Assembly: GCA_907163375.1 (NCBI GenBank)
Contig: CAJQUW010004459.1
Coordinates: 310,001-374,000 of the forward strand
Source of the DNA: Prostheceraeus crozeri
Lineage: Eukaryota; Platyhelminthes; Polycladida; Euryleptidae
DNA: 64,000 nt
Direction: 5' to 3'
In this document: one piece after another, positions 21,328 to 33,180 of the stretch
Numbering within the stretch: the stretch's first letter is position 1
Layout: each line of letters starts with the position of its first letter
The notes under the pieces: model-generated
Databases searched by the model: none
Seen by the model: only the letters and a program-made list of their open reading frames with translations
What the model was told of the DNA's origin: nothing
Made by a program: the position numbers and the translations under genes

Positions 21328-23517
21328 AGTCATCGAAAGCGCTCAAGATAAAATTTATTATTATGAGTTTAGTTTTATTTTCATTTCTCATAACTTTTTG
21401 TAGGGTCATTTTCTTTTCATGTGGCCTGATTTTCGATTTTTCAAATGTGAATTTTACTCCACGATTTCCAGCTTTGGGGCTTTCTTGAGAATACGGCCAA
21501 TATTATTATTATAATCCTTGTATAGCGTTTCTACACGATTTTGCGATCCTGTCTATGTTGGATGTAGTGGAATTATTCCAAGAATAAAAGGTTTTTCAAT
21601 TTTAATTTTCTATTGTGGCCGCTCTAGATGTTGCAAAAGGTTGAGCGTGGAACGATTAGAACCGGTGCGATCACCTCCATCGCTGTTATGGGAATACAGG
21701 CGCTGTGTCGAAACATCAATTGGGCTGGTAAATCCTACTTACTGTACTAATGAGGGGGACCTGTAGCCGTTTCACATGTGTTTCGAAAGTTGATCAAATT
21801 GGCATTTCACGGTACAGTTTCACTCAAAATTAATAATCTTTTTCTGCAAATCTTAGTTGTAACAGATGCAGAAGAATACTACACAATATGATCAATCCAA
21901 CTGGGAAGACATTATTCAACTATGCTTGTCAATTCAATTCATTTTGAACTTTAAATTTCTAGTGTTGAAATTGAAACATTTTGAAAATCAAGGCTATATC
22001 GCTAGATTACTGATGCATTTCCTGATGATAAGAAAAAATGTGAAAAAGTGACAAAAATATAGTATTCAAGTTTGTGTTCAAGTTTTTTATCATAATATTA
22101 CATTATACTTTTTTTTATTTCTTTTTAAATTTTTTAAAAGGAATACAATTTGGTAAAACAAATACAAAATACAAAATGAGCACAATTAACAGTAATTACA
22201 GAAGGGTTCAACGGGAAGAAGAAGTCAGACTGAGGTAGAGTTTTTTATCAGTTTGTGATCGCAAAATCTCATTTCTCGCTACGACCAAAGCATCTTGGAA
22301 TTTCATAGTGAATATGTCAGTCCAACTGACATTCTCATAGGAATCTCATAGAGCAGAATCTCAGGATACATCCAGCGTTCTGTCCGAAAGATTTTTTCGT
22401 ACGGTCTGGTGGCATTGCATCATTACCGCTAGACTGTCCGAAACCGGTAATGTCTAGAGATATTGACAGTAATTTTGTATTGTAGTAATTTGCAGATTGT
22501 GGTGACATTGCTTCAATCTTTACTGCTTTGTTTCTTGATTTTGAAAAAAGTGTCGGGGATAAGCTCTTCCTCTGCTATAAGCTGCACATGCATAATATTG
22601 TCTATTTTAAAAAGCCTTAAAAAATCAATTAAAGCGCGGCGCCACTGACTTAATCAACTATCAGCCTAGAACGAAAAAGAAATTGTATTTCGGCTATACT
22701 TCAGTGCTTCAGAGCATAACTCATAAAATTTTCGGTACACCGGTGCAAGCAGGAGTGGTTAGCGCACAATCCTAGTCTCTACGTGTTCTTGAAAATCAAT
22801 CCAAATCTATCAAGTTTCGCCCATGGGAACATCATGAAATTTGACCTCAGTATAGCATTCATAAACTTATGTGCACAGCGACGACTATTTATCAAGAGGG
22901 CAAGAAAATTGCCAGTCATAGTAAATAACGTCCATTCAAATAACGTTATTCAAATCGCATGACCATTGAGTACTTCCATATGAATCTAAAATGAATACAT
23001 TCATTCATAATTATATGAAGAGGCAAAGCAACCCCTCTTACAAGAAAAAGTATTATTTTTTTGGTACAATAATGCATTCCAAGTCAAAATTGGCAGATTA
23101 TCTTGCTTCACAAAATACAAGTATTTGGAGAATTTTTTCATGTTAAAGACTCTCCCACAACATTTTAGATCGATCAATTTAAAACGCAATTTATTTGCGC
23201 GAGATCTTTCGGCCTACGACGCAGGTCATTCTTAAGCGACTAATTTATTCACAGAAGTAAGCATACCACGATTGACACAGACACACATGACGTTGAATAA
23301 TCAATACTCAGAAAATCAATGAACAATGCGGAGGATCATCGGGAATGAATAGTGCGGTAACGAATGAAGAAATGCCAATCTGGTTACCATTACCAATGGC
23401 AACATTCAACACATGCGCGAAAACGGATAAGAATCACACCGAAGACAGGCACACAAAAGCATGTATAAACGACAATAAAGCTAAAAATGTTTTTCTAATA
23501 ATTTTTAGGTTTATTGC
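21328..23517. other. No gene seen
   Basis: AT-rich DNA. A stretch near 22746-22780 (CAGGAGTGGTTAGCGC) is reminiscent of a tRNA A box but lacks a B box, so it is not called. Confidence 0.35.
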
Positions 23518-26137
23518 AGATATCGGAGTGGGCAAAAACCAGTTCTGTCTTCTTCTAAACTTTATGGCTAAGAGATGACGTTAAAAACTATTTACAGGCC
23601 CGACGTTTCACGCCTTCGCGCTTCCTCAGGGGCAACACAAGCTAAAAACACAAGTAAGACCGACAGCGTAAGGAGAGCGTGATGACAAAGCTCTGCAACC
23701 TTATATAGTGGTGTGTGGGATGTGAGAATCAGACTAAAAATCAATCAGTTCATGTTTGCGGTTAATGTTGGGCTTCATGCTCTTCATACAACGAGCTTCA
23801 CTCAAACGAGTGTCGACAGGATTCTTACATTTGTCCAAGATATCTAAAGTGAAGTTGTCAATAGACACAATATGCTTGCATTGAGATCTGTGATCTGCCA
23901 GTGCACTGCTGGTCTTATTGTTAAAAGAACGCGCGTATTCCATGAAACGTAATTTAAAAGGTCGACTAGACTGCCCAATATAAAAATTGGCACAAAATTT
24001 ACAGGTAAATTTGTAAACAAAGAATTTGTCTTTGCAAGTATATTTGCTAGGTACCCAGTCACAGGCCGTGCAATTCTCATGTTTATTATGTCTAGGCTTG
24101 TTTTGAAGGCTACTATAAAGATTAGAGTTTGGAATGTCTACTAGGTTGACAGGTAAGTTGTATTTCTTATAAGGGTGTGTATTTTACAGCTAGTTTTATC
24201 ATTTATGCATTTCATTTTAAGAATATTTGGGTTGCGTTTTTTAGGAAGACTTATTTTTTCTATTTCTAAAAGTGCGATAGGTTTTGTAACCATTTTGACG
24301 AAACTTTTTGTCTAGTTTATTTTTAGAGTTTTCAAAAGCGGCTTCTGAGCTGCATCGTTTTTGGACGTACTCTACAGTATTTTTTAGATAGTTGCTTTTT
24401 ACGTGACTTGGTACGTAGCTATCCTTCCGTAAGGCAGTGCCGGAATGATAGGGTTTCTCAAACCAGTTGTAATGGATGTTTTCATTTTCTATAAAAATGC
24501 TGATATCAAGGAAGTTTAAGACTCCGTTTTTAGGTACCTCCATGGTGAACTTAATTTCGCTACTTATGCTGTTAAAAGTTTTCAAAAGTTTAGAAAAGTC
24601 ACTACCTTTGTCAAACGGTCCAATTATAATGTCGTCTATCTACCGAGCGTAGAGGGCAGGGACTATAGCATACCTATCTTTCAAGTCTTTTAAGGCAACC
24701 GTTTCCAATTTGTGTAAATAAATAATCGCGAACGGAGGGCCGAAATGAGATCCCATTGGGCATCCTTTTATTTGGAGATAATGGTTATTACTAAATTTGA
24801 TTTCGTAGTTATAACAAATGAAACTTAACATCTTCGCAACCGAGTCACGTTCCAGACCAAAACAATTTATATTATTCCAATTTTCATTAACAAATTCCAT
24901 GACAGCCTCAATCCCAACAGCTATGGGTATACTGGTTTTTACGTCTAAGGAGATGAAAGTACTGTTACTTTTATAGTGTATTTGGTGTAACCTATCGATT
25001 AAGTCTTCTGCATTTCCTATATACGACGGCACGAAACGTGTCAATTGAGTTAGAATTTTAGTCAGGAGCCAATCAACTTTTTTCTGTCGGAGTGTTTTTA
25101 CAGGACGCTATGGGGCGGAGGGGAAACGACTTGTCCACTTTATCCTTATAGTCCTTGATAGTAACATGGAACGAGGCAGCCTCCGTTCCCGTACTATAAG
25201 ACGTTCTATTTGGTTCATAGAAAAAATTTTGCAAGATGATTTTATAATTTTGTTAGCCTGGTTTTCTGTACTATTTACTCGAGACTTGGCTGGAGGTTTG
25301 TACGTTTTAGTATCATTAAGTAATTGCTCAGTGTGGGCAATTATATCTACTTTATTAGCAACAACAATTTTACTAGTTCTATCAGTCGCTTTTACTGAAA
25401 TCTCTTTATGTTTAAGATAATTGCGAGTGGTATTGATGGTATTATTAAGTTCTTTTACTTTTCTATTATTTTCCTGAGATTTGATTAAGTTGATGACCTC
25501 TGAACGGAAGAGTTTAAGTTTAGCCTCAGTTTCCTCGGCGGCTTTTGGAGGAAGGTTAGTGCGGTTTTTGGTAAACGGAGTAGTTAATTCAGTTTTGGTG
25601 CTATTCACAAATATACTTGCAAAGACAAATTCTTTGTTTACAAATTTACCTGTAAATTTTGTGCCAATTTTTATATTGGGCAGTCTAGTCAACCTTTTAA
25701 ATTACGCTTCATGGAACACGTGCGTTCTTTTAACAATAAGACCAGCAGTGCACTGGCACACCACAGATCTCAATGCAAGCATATTGTGTCTATTGACAGC
25801 TTCACTTTAGATATCTTGGACAAATGTAAGAATCCTGTCGACACTCGTTTCAGTGAAGCTCGTTGTATTTAGAGCATGAAGCCCAACATTAACCGCAAAC
25901 ATGAACTGATTGATTTTTAGTCTGATTCTCACATCCCGCACACCAGTATATAAGGTCGCAGAGCTTTGTCATCACGCTCTCCTTACGCTGTCGGTCTTAC
26001 TTGTGTTTTTAGTTTGTGTTGTCCCTGAGGAAGGGGCGAAGGCGTGAAACGTCGGGCATGTAAATCGTTTTTGACGTCATCTCTTAGCCATAAAGTTTAG
26101 AAGAAGACAGAACTGGTTTTTGCCTACTCCGATATGA
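23518..26137 (-). mobile_element. Penelope-like element with inverted partial copy at its head
   Basis: The main copy is on the minus strand, about 25692 down to 23518. It has an N-terminal basic region (25108-25692), a reverse transcriptase (24241-25044, with GCPMGSHFGPPFA and the downstream NFLDISIFI) and a GIY-YIG endonuclease (about 24080-23730, with CTACDW, YKFTCKFCANFYIGQSSRPF). The tail at 23599-23630 reads CCTGAGGAAG, a CGC-GCG hairpin and TGAAACGTCGGG. From about 25600 to 26137 on the plus strand lies a second copy of the endonuclease and tail, ending in the same words (motif at 26023-26056). The whole is therefore flanked by inverted repeats of about 540-600 bp. Both copies are broken. 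Inverted partial copies are known for PLEs. Confidence 0.8.
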
Positions 26138-26264
26138 AACGTAGTCTTCTGTTCGCGGCCATCCTATTATTGTAGATAAATCAGTCGCTTGAGAATGGCT
26201 CAGGCCTCAGCCACACTGCGAGCTTTTCCAAGCGTTTTGCCTCAAATATAAAGTCATCATTGCA

Positions 26265-28025
26265 TCCACAGAATTAGATTGTTCGAGCGTATCACTTTGA
26301 TAGAAGTGCAAACTGATTCAAACAGATGGCGCATGCAGGAACTTAATAAGTGGGCAAAAAGAAATTTTTAATACCTTACAGAGATAGGAAAAACAGTCGT
26401 GCGTCGCTTGCGGATAGCTGTGAATTCCTTCAAAATGCTCCGATCGCCACAACTTCAGATTCGAAGAATTCAGATCATTGCGCAAAAGTTTTTTCGATAA
26501 TGTTAGGTCCTCCGATCATTTTAAAAAGGTTAGCAGGCGCATGAAAAAACGTTCACAAACTTCTCTGTAGAACTTGACATCGACTGTGTCTCTTTCCTGT
26601 GTGATCCGGTTGATGAGAGTCACTGAAACTTTGCACAATTTGGCGTGTCTAATGTTGAACTGGCTGCTCATTGTTCGATTGCTATGCGGTATTATGTCAG
26701 CAGATTGTGCCATTTCATTAACGCTGCATGTTCCAAACACAGAATTAGACAGGTCGTCTCTTCTTCTGTTTGACTAGAGAGAAAGCATTGGAACATGCAG
26801 CGTTAATGAAATGGCACAATCTGCTGACATGATACCATAGCAATCGAACAATACAACCAGTTCAACATTAAACACACCACATCAGTGACTGTTATCAGCC
26901 GGATCACACAGCAAAGAGACACAGGCGATGTCAAGTTCTACAGAGCAGTTTGTGAACATTTTCGTGCGCCTGCTAGCTTTTTTTAATAATGATCGGAGGA
27001 TTAGTCCGGCAGCCAGAACGTGTTTCCGCAGGGAACGAGGCCGAAAGTGAGACTTTCACAGAATGATGCATACCCTATGCCTACTACGAATGGGCACGTC
27101 TGCCGAGTTCTAGTGAGTTCCTCTTCTTGTCAGACAGGATCAAAGAAAAACACATGTAAATCCAATGGGACACAGATTGCAGTTTTTGGTTAAATGAAAT
27201 TTTGTATGTTTTCTCTGATTAAACGAAACCTACTAAGCCCAAAGTCATAATTTTTGGCATGGAATGTCTTCAAGTCATTTCCTTCCATTTTCATGCAGCC
27301 CTGTCTATATAGCTAAACGCATTTAGATTTGGCGAGCCTCTTAATGTCGGCAAACACATACATTTTGAGTTACTTTATCCACATTCAACCACATTCTCAC
27401 ACACATTGCCGATCAGATGCATGATAAGGGCACATGCACATCATAGGAAATGACCTGAAGACATTTCATGTCAAAAATTATGACTTCGGGCTTAGTACTT
27501 TTCATTTGAACAGAGAAATCATAGAAAATTTCATTTTACCCAAAAACTGCAATCTGTGTCCCATTGGATTTACATGTGTTTTTCTTTGATCGTGTCTGAC
27601 AAGAAGAGGAACTCACTAGAACTCGGCAGACGTGCCGATTCGAGATAGGCATAGGGTGCACATCATTCTGTGAAAGTCTCACTTTCGGCCTCGTTCCCTG
27701 CAGAAGCTCGTTCTGACTGCCGGACTAGATCCAACATCATCGAGAAAGCTTTTGCGCAATGATCTGAATTCTTCGAATCTGAAGGAATCGTGGCGATTGG
27801 AGCATTTTGAAGGAATTCACAGTAATCCGCAAGCGGCACACGACTATTTTTCCTATCTCTGCAAGGTAATAAAAATTTGTTTTTGCCCACTTAATAAGTT
27901 CCTGCATGTTCCATCATTTTGAATCACTTCTAGCAAAGTGATGCGCTTAAACAATCTAATTCTGTGGTTCAAATGCTTCCTTTCTAGTCAAACAGAAGAA
28001 AAAACGACCTGTCTAATTCTGTGAG
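26265..28025. repeat. Nested palindromic (foldback) complex
   Basis: At least three inverted pairs are visible: 26265-26510 with 27720-27975 (around TTGCGCAA, GAATTC and CTTAATAAGT), 26995-27290 with 27450-27725 (GGGAACGAGGCCGAAAGTGAG; ATGTAAATCCAATGGGACAC), and 26512-26760 with 26775-26996 (GCAGGCGC; CATTTCATTAACGCTGCATG). The third pair interrupts the strand between the first two arms, so a small foldback element probably inserted into a larger one. The words CACAGAATTAGACAGGTCGT occur at the inner spacer (about 26742) and at the right edge (about 28000). No coding region is convincing. Confidence 0.65.
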
Positions 28026-28279
28026 TAGGCCTAATCTTAGTTTATTCTATGTTGTTAACTGAGATTTAGGATGATAATTTTCATTTTAATAGGTTGTGCA
28101 ATGTCGATAATCGTCACAGCGCAAGTTCTGTTGAAATAATTCAATGATTCGAAAAAGTGGAATTCTAATGTTTTATGACAATTTATAATTTTGCGGAATC
28201 TCATGGAAAATCATACATGCTTTACATGGATGAATATGCTGATAAGAACAATGAATTGAAGTGAAATCTGTAATTTCAG

Positions 28280-28971
28280 GTCAATCTAAGGCAACATCGT
28301 TTTGTCCATTCACCTTTTGCTACAAAAGAATGAAGATTACTGCCGCGATGATGGATTCTCACAAATCTTTGCTTTTTATTGACGGGGTGACAAGGAGAGG
28401 CGGCTGTGCTCTGTTGTGTAATCAAGACAAACGATGTCAGGCTTTTCATTACAAATCAATGCGCTGTAACCTCATTACGTCCATCGTGAAGCTGTCGGAG
28501 GCCTCGGAGAAGAGGAGCATCGAGATTTGGACAAAAAAAGAAAACGCTCTTGGGAAATGCCCACACAGTTTCAAAGTCAGCTTTAGGAGTTCTCGTTACA
28601 AATTCGTGCAACAAACAACGACGTGGGAGGTAGCGCGAGTTAGTTGCGAGCGACAAGGCGGCAAATTGGCAGAGTTCACATCCAAGCTGGAGATCATGTC
28701 CCTATGGTATCGTGGTCTCCCATCATCTAAGTGGTTCAGAAATCGTCCTTATTGGATAATCGGTGGAAAGAAGAATGGGACAGATCCCGGTTGGCATTGG
28801 TACAAATCCAATCTCCCCATACAAATGAGTAAATCAAATGGAACTTCTACTAGCAGTGGTAGAGAGTTCCTGCTGGGCAAACTCCGTATCAGTGGAAAAA
28901 TGATTTTCAAAAGTATCAACAATAAATACAAAGCCAAAGGTTATATCTGTGAATGTAACACATTTTATTAG
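28280..28971 (+). CDS. PAN/C-type lectin terminal exon, second copy (open)
   Basis: The acceptor ATTTCAG ends at 28279, phase 1. The exon encodes 229 residues after the split Gly codon. First comes a PAN/apple-like module (CPFTFCYKR, GCALLCNQDKRCQAFHY, CNLITSI, EIWTKK). Then comes a C-type lectin-like domain (GKCP, SSRYKFVQQTTTWEVARVSCERQGGKLAEF, PYWIIGGKKNG, GWHWYKSNLPI, GYICECNTFY). The EPN and WND calcium and sugar motifs of classical lectins are absent, so ligand binding may be calcium-independent or to protein. Its length (692 nt) equals that of the exon at 36597. No first exon lies close by; the nearest compatible donor is at 8923. The 3' untranslated region ends at an AATAAA at 29240. 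Confidence 0.75.
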
Positions 28972-29239
28972 ACACATGCTGTGCTATGCATGGCAACAGT
29001 GAGAGTCTCAATACCACATGCAGTGAGCAAATTTCTATGTTCAGATATGTGTGCCAATGCATCTTCACCTCAATCTTCCATTATGGACTTTGTAGTGAAT
29101 AAAATTGGATTATTCAGATTGGAAGATGACTCCATCACCGCGATTGATGTCACCAATGGTGTCTTTTCATATCGCTACATCAATCGGTGATGAGGTCATC
29201 CTCCAATCTAAATATTGTCTTTGATCATTTGTTTCATTC

Positions 29240-29245
29240 AATAAA
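29240..29245 (+). promoter_or_regulatory. Polyadenylation signal AATAAA
   Basis: Lies 268 bases after the stop of the exon ending at 28971, giving that exon its own transcript end. This fits use as an alternative terminal exon. Confidence 0.5.
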
Positions 29246-29391
29246 ATAGCACGTGCATTTTAAAACATTTCGTTTTCCCCTATCTCTGTGGCAATCTGAT
29301 ATCATAGCTTTTGTCTTGGACTTGTCACGAGATTGAACAGTGATATTGAAGCTTGAAGTATCTATCAGTTTATTGGAAACGAACAATTCCT

Positions 29392-29995
29392 TGTAAAAAG
29401 AATAATTAAATATTGAGTTGCATCCTCAATCAGAAAATGGGAACAGACCTTAATAGCTGCCATTAAATCCAGTATCAGGAATCATCAGCAGGCCTAGTTC
29501 ACATCTCTCAACATCGACACAACTCCCTATCTAAAGTCGCAGCCATGCTCGTTGCAATTAACAAGTTAGTGAAATTTTGACGTACATTCATTAAATATCA
29601 CTTTAAACACACTACTGACAAATTACCTAAGTTAGTGCGCCTGAAATAATTAATAAACGAAAAAATAAATAAACAGAATGATGAAAATTTCAGCAACTTG
29701 CTGATTGCAAATCTCAAATTTTGACCGGCCAGGCCTGCTGATGATTCCTGATCTTGGATGAAATGCCAGCTATTCAGGTCTGTTTCAATTTTTGAACTGA
29801 GGATGCAACCCAATATTTAATTGTTCAATTTACATTGTGCTTGCAAAAAGCAGCATTTATTAATTATTGCAGGCGCACTAACTTGGGCGATTTGCCAGCA
29901 GTGTGTTTAAAGTGATATTTAATGAATGCCTGTTGAAATTTCACTTACGTACTTGCTAATTGCAAATCTTGAACAATTCCTTGTCGACAACGAAG
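29392..29995. repeat. Family 3 repeats in inverted arrangement
   Basis: Plus-oriented parts (29392-29500 and 29550-29650) are followed by a longer inverted copy (about 29690-29990). Shared words include GCAGGCCTAGTTCACATCTC, TTTTGACGTACATTCATTAAA and TAAGTTAGTGCGCC. The same family is at 17960-18200. Confidence 0.6.
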
Positions 29996-30059
29996 ACACA
30001 CTCCGTCTTGTAAGCGAGTTGTGTAGTCTACTGGTCGGGCCATAAGAGTAAGTATATTA

Positions 30060-30330
30060 GGAAGTGGTAACTCCGCATTGATTAAATCCCCAATGTGTAT
30101 ACACCTTCGATTTTATTAAATGAACTCAAAGGAGATGCAGTCGGAATTGTTTCCAAATGTGAGATATGCACATTTTTGCAGTTTTGCAGAAATTGCAACG
30201 GAATTGACTGATCATGATAGCATGAAGCGGAAGGAAATGATGTTATCTTACAGATTCTCAGTGTCATGACAGCCGTGGAGATTTAATGTTTGCTAAATTA
30301 GCAATTTGATGAGTTCCTATTGCTTTCGTG
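30060..30330 (+). repeat. Dispersed repeat family 2
   Basis: Carries TTTTATTAAATGAACTC, CCAAATGTGAGATATGC and GCTAAATTAGCAATTTGAT, shared with 10620-10880 (inverted) and in part with 60300-60520. Confidence 0.55.
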
Positions 30331-31149
30331 CTGAACCTCAAGAGTATTTTTTTATGAGCGTGATCATTTCATATGCTTTGATTATTAGGGATATCAATGA
30401 TTAATATAAGATATCTAAGGGACGCTCAACTTCTATAACATGAACTGTACTGGAGGCCAATGACTTTGGTATAGATTTGATTAGTGCTGATAGTGTGTAT
30501 AAGTATATGGATAAAAACGTTGGACAAGCTGTAAACAAATCATTTTACTACGAAATGCGTATATTCTATTGAGTTAGAACATGCCTATGTTAAAGAATAG
30601 TTTCTGTGATTGTCTCACCCTGAGCTCTAACATGACCAAAAGTCTCAATGTCACTCCAAAGCCTCAGCCAAGGAAGATAGGGCCAAACTGTGCTTTCCAA
30701 TCAATTTGTAGCACTCTTAGCTTTCAAACGACCTATCGCACGACTCTCTACCATTTCTAGAACCAAAGTAGGAAGATCGCTGCCGAGGGGGGGTCGAAGT
30801 TCTTCATTTTTAGCCCTATGACGCTGGAAACAACTCTCCAAGACCCAAAATTGGCCAAAAGCTCCAAATCCGCCGTCCATTTTCACGTACGAGGCTTCGT
30901 TTCGCCGCTACAGCCAGTTTCTCACTCAAAAACACACCTAAACCACACCTACACCCAAGAAACACAACATGTCGACGCAGAATTTCATCAGGAAACCAAA
31001 TCTAAACACAAAACAACCCTACAACCAATCCTACACACCAAAAACAAAGACCGCCGCCCAAGAACAACCACGACGGTCGACCCAGAACCACATCCACCCA
31101 ATCAATTAATGCGTGATAATTCACCTGCATAAGAAACACTGCCTGGTGT
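30331..31149. other. No supported gene
   Basis: A 104-codon frame at 30818-31132 is Thr/His/Pro-rich and low in complexity, with no recognisable domain. It is not accepted as a gene. Confidence 0.35.
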
Positions 31150-31585
31150 ACGAAGTTGTACAAGGAATGGAGTTTTTTTTTGTTGCGAAATGAAATGGAG
31201 GAGAGAACATTTCTTTCAGCTGATGAACTATGGACTGCATCAAAAGCCGAAATATGTTCTGCCTTAAAGCATTTCGTCTACGAAATCCGGCGTAACGATG
31301 GATCGCGCTATCCACCTAACATTCTATACAATATCGTCTGTAGACTTGCAAGATTCCTGAAACAGGAACGGCCAGACTGCAATCCATTGGACAAATAAGA
31401 CAAGGAAGTCTCTTGCTTCATAAGCGCGTTGGATGCTCGCATGAAGTATCTAACATCCCAAAGACTCAGAAATTCGCTCAGGACGGCGGATCCAATATCA
31501 GAATATGACGAACACAGGATGTGGAATACTGATGCGTTCTCCATGAAAAATGCAGAGGGCTTTCTTCGGACAGTCCTCCTATAAT
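31150..31585 (+). pseudogene. Crypton/KIAA1958-like (DUF3504-related) fragment
   Basis: The frame starting near 31156 reads LSADELWTASKAEICSALKHF, EIRRNDGSRYPPNILYNIVCRLARFL, RPDCNPLD. After one in-frame TAA (31396-31398) it continues LDARMKYLTSQRL, ADPISEYDEHRMW, AEGFLRTVL. This ordered set of motifs is typical of the region preceding the tyrosine-recombinase-like domain of KIAA1958/QRICH1/ZMYM proteins, which derive from Crypton DNA transposons. The match then appears to slip frame near 31580 (YNCIVFYYEMS) and ends. No recombinase catalytic region follows. Probably a decayed Crypton-derived copy. An unrecognised exon of a host gene is the alternative, but the TAA argues against it. Confidence 0.65.
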
Positions 31586-32289
31586 TGCATAGTATTTTAC
31601 TATGAAATGAGTATATTGAATATATGAAATCATTTCATTATTGTAAAATGCATCAGAATACAGCGGAACTGATTACTGTACATACTAATTAATACGCCCG
31701 CAGTCTTGCAGGGGCAGTGTCGGTAACAATCTGTATACAGTGAACACTTGCAAGGTTTGGGTTTCTATATTCATCGATTTTCCAATTATGTGATCTAACT
31801 TCCCCAGTGCAAGTGAGTCATATGGAATATTATCAAACATCCCTATCTCACTATGTTGAAACTATTGGGTTATTTAATTTTCTATAGTTATCGGAATTCT
31901 ATGAATCAAAATACATGTAATCCAATGGGCTTCCGTGCATACATTTTTTTACCGATAAATGCACCCAAATTGAAGTAAGCTTAGCGGATATCTTGGGGTA
32001 TAGATTTAATAAAGGTACCTCATGCAAATTGCAGTTAAGCTATCGGTTCACTCTTGAGGATCACAAGGAAATGCACTAGAAGTAGATAATAGTACTTTCT
32101 ATGGTATTATAATTTCTATGGAAATGCATGACATCAATATTGGATAGAAATCGCATGACCTATGGATAGGCTTCTACTAGGACTGTGGATGCCTGGAATT
32201 GGAACACGTTTGTGTTCTTTGCCGATTGTCTCATATCGTCACTTGGTCCATAGAGTTCATTGACATTCGAGATCGGTTTGATTAAATAG
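31586..32289. other. No gene seen
   Basis: Unassigned AT-rich DNA before the next Penelope-like fragment. Confidence 0.35.
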
Positions 32290-33180
32290 TGATATAACTA
32301 CTCCATTGTCTACATAGAAAGAAGTAGCACTCGGTTCGCCTAGTGTGCGCATGTGTTCTGTGGTAGTACAGATGTCGTAGTTATATCACTATAATGTATT
32401 TTTTCACGAATTTTCAGCAATGAGGAGAAATAACATGCATGATTTATTACCGGCTTTGAATTATCAACTTTCATTGGAAGTCTGTGTACCACATCATGCT
32501 GTGTACCAATTTTCATGCCCAATAAACATCTGTAGTGGTGTCAGATATATTGGATATACAACAACTGATCTGACACATAGATGGAAGCCGCATGTGAACT
32601 ACGGATCCATCAATGAACATCTCAAACAAGAACATAAAATGGTGAAAGACTGCAATATCATCAGAGAGAACACCATCGTCCTAGCAAGATATGAAAGAAA
32701 GAAAGATCTGGAGATAGCCGAAGCAATGCTAATAAAGAAGAATAAGCCGGTCCTCAATAAGCAAGACCAAGGACTTACACGGCATCTACCAGTGATATAG
32801 GAAGACCTTTTCTTGTTTTTTGTTATTTAATATCTCTTAGTATATTAAGTTTGATTTCTATATTGTGTCTAACTTTCAAGCTCATTCATAGATTTTCGTA
32901 CTAGGATTTGAATTTGAATTCAGTAGCGTTCCCTGAAGATGGATGCTGTGGACATCCGAAGCGCTGGCTTTTCTATAGTAAAATGGTTTGCAAGAATTGT
33001 ATTTAAGTTCTCCAACAATGAAGCAAAATCAGTTTATCGAAAAATTAGAAAAATGTTATGTTAGACTTAATTATATTGACTGCGATATTCTATTGCATAA
33101 TTCCTGCTTATCAAACAATTTGCTGCCAAATTTCACGAGCTTTATATCTAGGACTGTGAAATTAGAATTGCCTTAAATCA
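32290..33180 (+). mobile_element. Penelope-like element: endonuclease, tail, and start of a following copy
   Basis: 32420-32800 encodes a well-kept GIY-YIG endonuclease: HAVYQFSCP, CSGVRYIGYTTTDLTHRW, GSINEHL, ERKKDLEIAEAMLIKKNKPVLNKQ. The tail at 32931-32967 has CCTGAAGA, a GGATG-CATCC hairpin and GAAGCGCTGGC. Straight after it, 32988-33176 encodes QFIEKLEKCYVRL, NNLLPNFTSF. This resembles the 5' open frame seen near 46.6 kb (NNLLPNYTKI), so a second, truncated copy follows head-to-tail. No polymerase is seen here; the copy is broken. Confidence 0.7.

Noticed and set aside
22746-22805. tRNA-like A box suggesting another SINE
   Set aside because: No B box at the expected distance and no body or tail.
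25166-25810. Plus-strand frames of 84 and 109 codons with hydrophobic stretches
   Set aside because: They are wrong-frame or antisense readings of the Penelope-like element and its inverted copy.
30818-31132. 104-codon Thr/His/Pro-rich frame
   Set aside because: Low-complexity composition without domain or context, probably chance.
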